A program made the position numbers and the translations under genes. This document shows, piece by piece, positions 8,392 to 11,387 of a DNA stretch of 11,387 bases; positions within the stretch are counted from its first letter, which is position 1; each line of letters begins with the position of its first letter. Source of the stretch: Phoronis ovalis (Eukaryota; Phoronida; Phoronidae). The stretch is from positions 1 through 11,387 of the forward strand of contig JAOXYB010053646.1 in assembly GCA_028565635.1 (NCBI GenBank), written 5' to 3'. The notes beneath the pieces are model-generated. The model was not told the DNA's origin. It ran no database searches and saw only the letters and a list, made by a program, of their open reading frames with translations.

Positions 8392-8446
8392 AACAGTCAG
8401 CCACAAGTAAATCCCAGCAAAAACAGGAAATAAGGGCATACTTTTG
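8381..8446 (+). pseudogene. 66-bp middle fragment of the NTase-TPR gene ending copy A
   Basis: It matches 10255-10320 with two substitutions (GAGTTTCTTAAAACAGTCAG at the start, GGGCATACTTTTG at the end). It shows that copy A once extended through the whole NTase region and then lost about 960 bp internally. Its right edge is the duplication junction with copy B. In copy A it is out of frame and is entered only through a stop codon. Confidence 0.9.
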
Positions 8447-9047
8447 ATATGTGTAATCTGACTGTAAAAAGTGGATATGCGAGTTTGAGCTAGTATTGCT
8501 CTTACATACAGATGGACAATCAATAACTAGTGTAGTTCCTGCGACAGAAGTGATTTTAAAATTCTGCTGATTGTGTAATTTTTATCATGATTTCTATTCA
8601 GACAAGTGTCCTGGCCTGTTTTGTCTTCAAGGTAGTAGCCATCGGATATGTCAGTGTTAGTTTTATTACATGCCCTGCACACATGTCTCGGCAAATGTGG
8701 CACAATACAAGAGTTGACCCGAGTGTCTTACTAGGAGACAATAGAGATTAGGCTACGACGGGTGGGATACTTGTGGAATGGAACTTCTTTAGGCACAGTG
8801 AAGGTCAGAAATCGTCACTACAATTTGTAACTAGGAACCAAAGGATATCTTAAAAAATGGATGGCATGTCCGGTATTTTTAGGAATCGAAAGGACTAGAC
8901 TGGCTTCGCTTTTAATATGTAACATTGATGAATGTGTTTGTAAATATTCCAAATAGCCATATTTTGTTCTTTGGGATCTTTGTTGCAGCTTTCAGCTTTC
9001 ATCATAGACATACTTCTGATAATTTCAGATCTTGCTTACTGGTAACC
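8446..9047 (+). repeat. Copy B of the duplicated 5' non-coding region
   Basis: This is equivalent to 7000 to about 8064 but shorter, because B lacks 34 bp (flanked by a TTCT microhomology) and about 430 bp after CAGCTTTCAG (8990-8999). It keeps the candidate donor at 8632 and acceptors TTTGTTGCAG (8992) and ATAATTTCAG (9028). It has no TATA box. The open frame that begins at 8925 upstream of the ATG at 9048 is unlikely to be translated, since the matching frame in copy A is not continuous. Confidence 0.8.
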
Positions 9048-9291
9048 ATGGCAACGAAAGAAATCTATTCCCAGAAAAGCAACTCACAGTTACCAAAATC
9101 TAAAATATTGAAGAACTTAGAATTTCAAGAAAATTATCTAGCTTCCTTTCTAAGGGAATGTAAGGACAACGATTTAGAGAAATATTCTGATATTTTGCAG
9201 TTTATGGGGGTTGTATATAACCAACGTGGTTTGATAACAAAACATGCAACTGACTTCTTGAAAGCCTCAGCTTTGTTTAACTCAGCACTCA
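9048..9291 (+). pseudogene. NTase-TPR gene, copy B: N-terminal helical segment
   Basis: It starts at ATG 9048 in an ACCATGG context shared with copy A. It gives about 81 codons: MATKEIYSQKSNSQLPKSK, LRECKDNDLEKYSDILQFMG and TDFLKASALFNSAL, a predicted helical TPR-like region. Against copy A there are about a dozen amino-acid changes. At about 9292 similarity ends abruptly. The same frame closes at 9333-9335 after a non-family tail (LNSYVLKKRKV). The +2 frame then gives KQLRIEEEKSLVNSV up to 9379, so there is a deletion plus a frame change here. Part of the linker before the NTase domain is therefore missing. Confidence 0.8.
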
Positions 9292-9378
9292 GCGCGCTTC
9301 TAAACAGTTACGTATTGAAGAAGAGAAAAGTTTAGTCAATAGCGTTAGGTCTCTCTTTCTCGGTACTCTAGTATCAGA
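9292..9378 (+). pseudogene. NTase-TPR gene, copy B: charged linker in a shifted frame
   Basis: Read from 9293, this frame gives RASKQLRIEEEKSLVNSV and then RSLFLGTLVSE, ending at a TGA at 9380-9382 that overlaps the next frame's ATG. The charged helix fits the linker expected just before MKLFFKDIL. It joins a frame 0 block on the left and a frame 1 block on the right, so at least two indels flank it. There are no GT-AG borders here that would make it an intron. Confidence 0.6.
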
Positions 9379-9774
9379 ATGAAATTATTTTTCAAAGATA
9401 TACTAAATGAATGCTATGAAATTCTAGGAACAGCCTCGCAGAAGTTTGCTGTAGTTGGGCTTGGGTCCTTAGCGAGAGAAGAGATAACGCCATATTCTGA
9501 TTTGGAATTTGTTATTCTACTTGCAGATGATAATACAGACATACAATATTTTAGAAAATTGACATATTTGGTTCAGTTGTTTGTGGTAAACCTTGGTGAG
9601 ACACCTTTACCTGCGCTTTGTATCAAAAGTTTAAATCATTTTGATACAAAGAATGGAGACGGTATATGTTATGATGGTCTCATGCCATGGGCTTGCAAAA
9701 CTCCAGCAGGTCGACCAGAAAAAGATTTCAAGGCAGGAATAGAACTTATTAAAATTCCAAAAAATATAGGGTGA
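9379..9774 (+). pseudogene. NTase-TPR gene, copy B: GlnD/DUF294-type nucleotidyltransferase domain
   Basis: This is the clearest block: 131 codons opening MKLFFKDILNECYEILG, then KFAVVGLGSLAREE and ITPYSDLEFVILL. This is the polymerase-beta-superfamily NTase signature hG-GS-x(9,10)-D-h-E: GS at residues 29-30 (9463-9468), D41 (9499-9501) and E43 (9505-9507), the expected metal ligands. LGETPLPALCIKSLNHF and DGLMPWACKTPAGR follow, which I associate with animal GlnD-like (DUF294, PII-uridylyltransferase N-terminal) domains. By family analogy it would transfer a nucleotide to a protein or small molecule, but the substrate is unknown. ATG 9379 is probably an internal Met, not a true start, because family members carry upstream sequence. 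The block stops at TGA 9772-9774, after which the family sequence resumes in another frame. Active-site residues look intact; the gene as a whole is not. Confidence 0.82.
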
Positions 9775-9806
9775 TGTATGTTCAATATGAGTATGCTTTG
9801 AAATAA

Positions 9807-9890
9807 GGATACCATCTAGCGGAGATACTTCGAACTACTACGTTAATCGACGGATGTTCAGAACTACTTGACATATTTACAAATGTTTGC
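9807..9890 (+). pseudogene. NTase-TPR gene, copy B: frame-shifted segment after the NTase core
   Basis: In frame 0 this reads HLAEILRTTTLIDG and then CSELLDIFTNVCSSL, plausible helical sequence continuing the GlnD-like region. The preceding about 35 bp (9775-9806) is scrambled, with several stops. At about 9886 the frame changes again, and LLQPGDDVDLKHYGL follows in frame 2 starting from a TTG, not an ATG. Confidence 0.65.
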
Positions 9891-10408
9891 TCCAGCCTGG
9901 AGATGACGTCGACCTTAAGCATTATGGACTGAAACGACTTAGAGAGGATGTCGAACAGTTTAGCGAAAACGAATTATTGGATAAGTTAATGAATAAAACT
10001 AGTGGAAAGACTCTTCAAACTATTTCTGTCCTACAACATGTGAAAAAGGAGATCTACCGTTTACCGTCAATAGTAACAAACAGTCTAAAGCTGATATACA
10101 ATTTGAAGAAAATTTCACCCTGAGATGTACTGGATGAAATGATAGGACGTTTGTTGTCTGATGAAGATTCACGACATTTGCAAGTTGCAATTTCCATTGC
10201 TGTTTTACTTCGTTTAAAGACATACATAAACAACAAAGGACAGAAAGATTCTTTGAGTTTCTTAAAACAGTCAGCCACAAATAAATCCCTGCAAAAACAG
10301 GAAATAAGGGCATACTTTTGCGACAACGAACAACTTATATTTCACCGTAGTTCCACTAATCAACACATTGGTCCACATACAACACTTATTACTTATCTCG
10401 ATTTTTAA
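9887..10408 (+). pseudogene. NTase-TPR gene, copy B: helical region with an in-frame TGA
   Basis: One frame runs from 9887 to 10408 interrupted only by TGA at 10121-10123 (ISP*DVLDEM). It contains LQPGDDVDLKHYGLKRLRED, HVKKEIYRLPSIVTNSLKLI, then after the stop IGRLLSDEDSRHLQVAISI and LLRLKTYINNKGQKDSLSF. This is the helical domain that follows the NTase in this family, where TGA probably replaced a tryptophan codon (TGG). The piece 10255-10320 is the part duplicated at the end of copy A. After about 10360 the family sequence moves to frame 1, with an overlap in which TTLITYLDF is out of frame. Confidence 0.75.
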
Positions 10409-10670
10409 GAAACTGTTATGATGACAATTACATTGTCCAGGGACATCTGCACTCATTATTCCTTTCTCATCGAGATGCAGTTGAATGCTACAGAACAGCT
10501 CCTAAAACGGAAAGTAGTCTGTCCCCAGGCGAGAATGGTCATTTACAGGGTGATTTGAATAAAGTATTTTATGAACTTGCTGAATATGACAATGCATTAT
10601 ATTGGATCAACCAGTGTTTACAGATATGGAACGTCATACCTTGTGTTTCTGGAATTATGGGAGACGCTAA
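10360..10670 (+). pseudogene. NTase-TPR gene, copy B: first TPR segment (frame 1)
   Basis: Frame 1 opens after a TAA at 10357-10359 and reads WSTYNTYYLSRFLRNCYDDN, IVQGHLHSLFLSHRDAVECY, then KVFYELAEYDNALYWINQCL. The H..LFLSHRDAVECY and ELAEYDNALYWINQCLQI helices look like two degenerate TPRs. The frame loses family character near 10660-10670, where frame 0 takes over (GRIYYQKGEL). Confidence 0.65.
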
Positions 10671-10922
10671 GGAAGAATTTATTATCAGAAAGGTGAACTT
10701 GGCAATGCACTCAAATATTTCAATAGAGCCCTGAATATTGAAGGGAGTTTAAATTGTAACGAGAAACCTTGTCAGCAAAATATTGCTGTCCTGCTGGGAA
10801 GTATTGGCGTATTTCATAAAGACTTGGGTAATCATGATGAAGCACATTCATATGAATTTGAGTCCTTAAAACTTCAAAAAGAAATCCACGGTAATGAAGC
10901 ATATACAAATATAGCTAGGTAA
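10671..10922 (+). pseudogene. NTase-TPR gene, copy B: TPR segment (frame 0)
   Basis: The frame reads GRIYYQKGELGNALKYFNRA, followed by LNIEGSLNCNEKPC, then LLGSIGVFHKDLGNHDEAHS and LKLQKEIHGNEAYTNIAR to TAA at 10920-10922. These are two good TPR units of the kinesin-light-chain/TPR_12 style (G-Y at helix A, A-L at helix B, K/R at the turn). The TAA is followed at once by the next TPR in frame 2, so a 1- or 2-base shift near 10920 breaks what was one array. Confidence 0.8.
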
Positions 10923-11055
10923 TAAGTAATCATCCTGATGTGGCCGCTTCGTTAAGTGGTGTTGCTGAAACATATTATAGGTGTTCGAGTTATGATGACG
11001 CGATGTTTTACCAACATCAAGCAGATCAAATGCAAAAACAAGTTTTTCTCATCTT
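10923..11055 (+). pseudogene. NTase-TPR gene, copy B: TPR segment (frame 2)
   Basis: The frame reads NHPDVAASLSGVAETYYRCS and then YDDAMFYHQQADQMQKQ. HPDVA-SL...A..Y is the hallmark of kinesin-light-chain-like TPRs. It stops at TGA (11060-11062) after FLIFP, while the continuing family sequence (SFSHLPVTVAEHLLF) is in frame 1. Confidence 0.8.
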
Positions 11056-11280
11056 CCCGTGACTGTTGCAGAACACTTGTTGTTTTTATCTTATCTGTAC
11101 AAACTAAAAGGTGACACAGGCAGCATGACAAAGCATAAGAAGGAAGCAGCTGATATGAAGTCAGTAAATCCCGAATGGTTTGCTGCATTATTGATGCAGT
11201 GTGGGTTAACTGGTAATGACAAACAGTGGGGGTTAACTGGTAATGACAAACAGTGTGGGTTAACTGGCAATGACAAATAG
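11044..11280 (+). pseudogene. NTase-TPR gene, copy B: C-terminal segment running into the minisatellite
   Basis: Frame 1 gives HLPVTVAEHLLFLSYLYKLK, GDTGSMTKHKKEAADMKSVN, then PEWFAALLMQ. Three copies of the 9-residue unit (Q[C/W]GLTGNDK) follow, ending at TAG 11278-11280. The last TPR-like helix pair lies before 11190. The repeat tail is in frame with the gene, so it may be the authentic C-terminus extended by repeat expansion. The GTG at 11059 is not a start. Confidence 0.7.
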
Positions 11281-11387
11281 TGGGGGTTAACTGGTAATGA
11301 CAAACAGTGGGGGTTAACTGGCAATGACAAACAGTGGGGGTTAACTGGTAATGACAAACAGTGGGGGTTAACTGGTAATGACAAACA
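11197..11387. repeat. 27-bp minisatellite, seven units, cut by window edge
   Basis: Units begin at 11197, 11224, 11251, 11278, 11305, 11332 and 11359, then CA begins an eighth. The core is GGTTAACTGG(T/C)AATGACAAA. Variation is limited to TGT/TGG in the second codon, one CAG-to-TAG (11278) and GGT/GGC. The period is a multiple of three, so the array keeps one frame on each strand; the reverse-strand translation (SLPVNPHCL) is a shadow. High unit identity indicates recent expansion or homogenisation. The array continues beyond the window. Confidence 0.97.

Larger units (their letters stand above)
7000..8446 (+). repeat. Tandem segmental duplication, copy A
   Basis: 7000-7588 matches 8446 to about 9000 at high identity (mostly single substitutions). 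8020-8308 matches about 9003-9291. 8381-8446 matches 10255-10320 with two mismatches. Copy B starts at the base where copy A ends (shared G at 8446), so the duplicated unit ran from the 5' non-coding region to a point equal to 10320 in the gene. Relative to B, copy A has an extra stretch of about 430 bp (7589 to about 8019) and 34 bp (near 7120-7153). It lacks the bases equal to 9292-10254. Confidence 0.92.

Noticed and set aside
9379-9774. A free-standing bacterial-type nucleotidyltransferase gene gained by transfer
   Set aside because: Flanking frames continue the same animal-type architecture (N-terminal helices, TPRs) and share the AT-rich composition, so it is one block of a larger broken gene.
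10020-10456. Overlapping reverse-strand frames
   Set aside because: They are shadows of the NTase-TPR helical region, which has family-like sequence on the plus strand.
11091-11384. Reverse-strand frame with SLPVNPHCL repeats
   Set aside because: It is the antisense translation of a 27-bp minisatellite, whose period makes every stop-free frame stay open.
11197-11387. CRISPR array
   Set aside because: The units abut with no spacers; it is a tandem minisatellite in eukaryotic DNA.

Overview
This window is AT-rich eukaryotic DNA, by eye roughly one third G+C, and most likely from a marine invertebrate. The reasons are: long gene-poor stretches with microsatellites, a decayed non-LTR retrotransposon, a foldback repeat, candidate GT-AG splice sites, no bacterial gene packing, and a broken gene joining a GlnD/DUF294-type nucleotidyltransferase (NTase) domain to kinesin-light-chain-like TPR repeats. 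I recall such architectures from cnidarians, molluscs and similar animals, but the species cannot be fixed from the sequence.

Positions 1-6900 are mainly intergenic or intronic. They hold the 3' end of a Jockey/CR1-like LINE (about 1092-1600), an AT dinucleotide run (2050-2075), a 51-bp near-perfect palindrome (2259-2309), and one convincing minus-strand candidate exon with both splice sites (2369-2520). Three weak plus-strand coding candidates follow (3538, 4253 and 4754). A repeat-ended foldback element lies at about 6071-6648.

Positions 6900-11387 hold a tandemly duplicated gene. A TATA box at 6911 lies just upstream of copy A (7000-8446). Copy A keeps the 5' non-coding region and the N-terminal coding part, has lost the centre of the gene, and ends in a 66-bp piece of the gene's middle. 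Copy B (8446 to about 11280) begins exactly where that piece ends. It carries the N-terminus, the NTase domain with its GS...SDLE signature, a helical linker and several TPRs, but these are spread over all three frames with about seven frame changes and one in-frame TGA. A and B have lost different parts of the gene, so neither is intact as read.

The 3' end of copy B runs in frame into a 27-bp minisatellite, seven units to the window edge, which encodes a 9-residue repeat until a TAG in unit 4. I see no intact gene and no complete novel system. The most interesting object is the decaying NTase-TPR gene pair and its 3' minisatellite. Either it is a real pseudogene cluster, or some of the frame changes are assembly errors.
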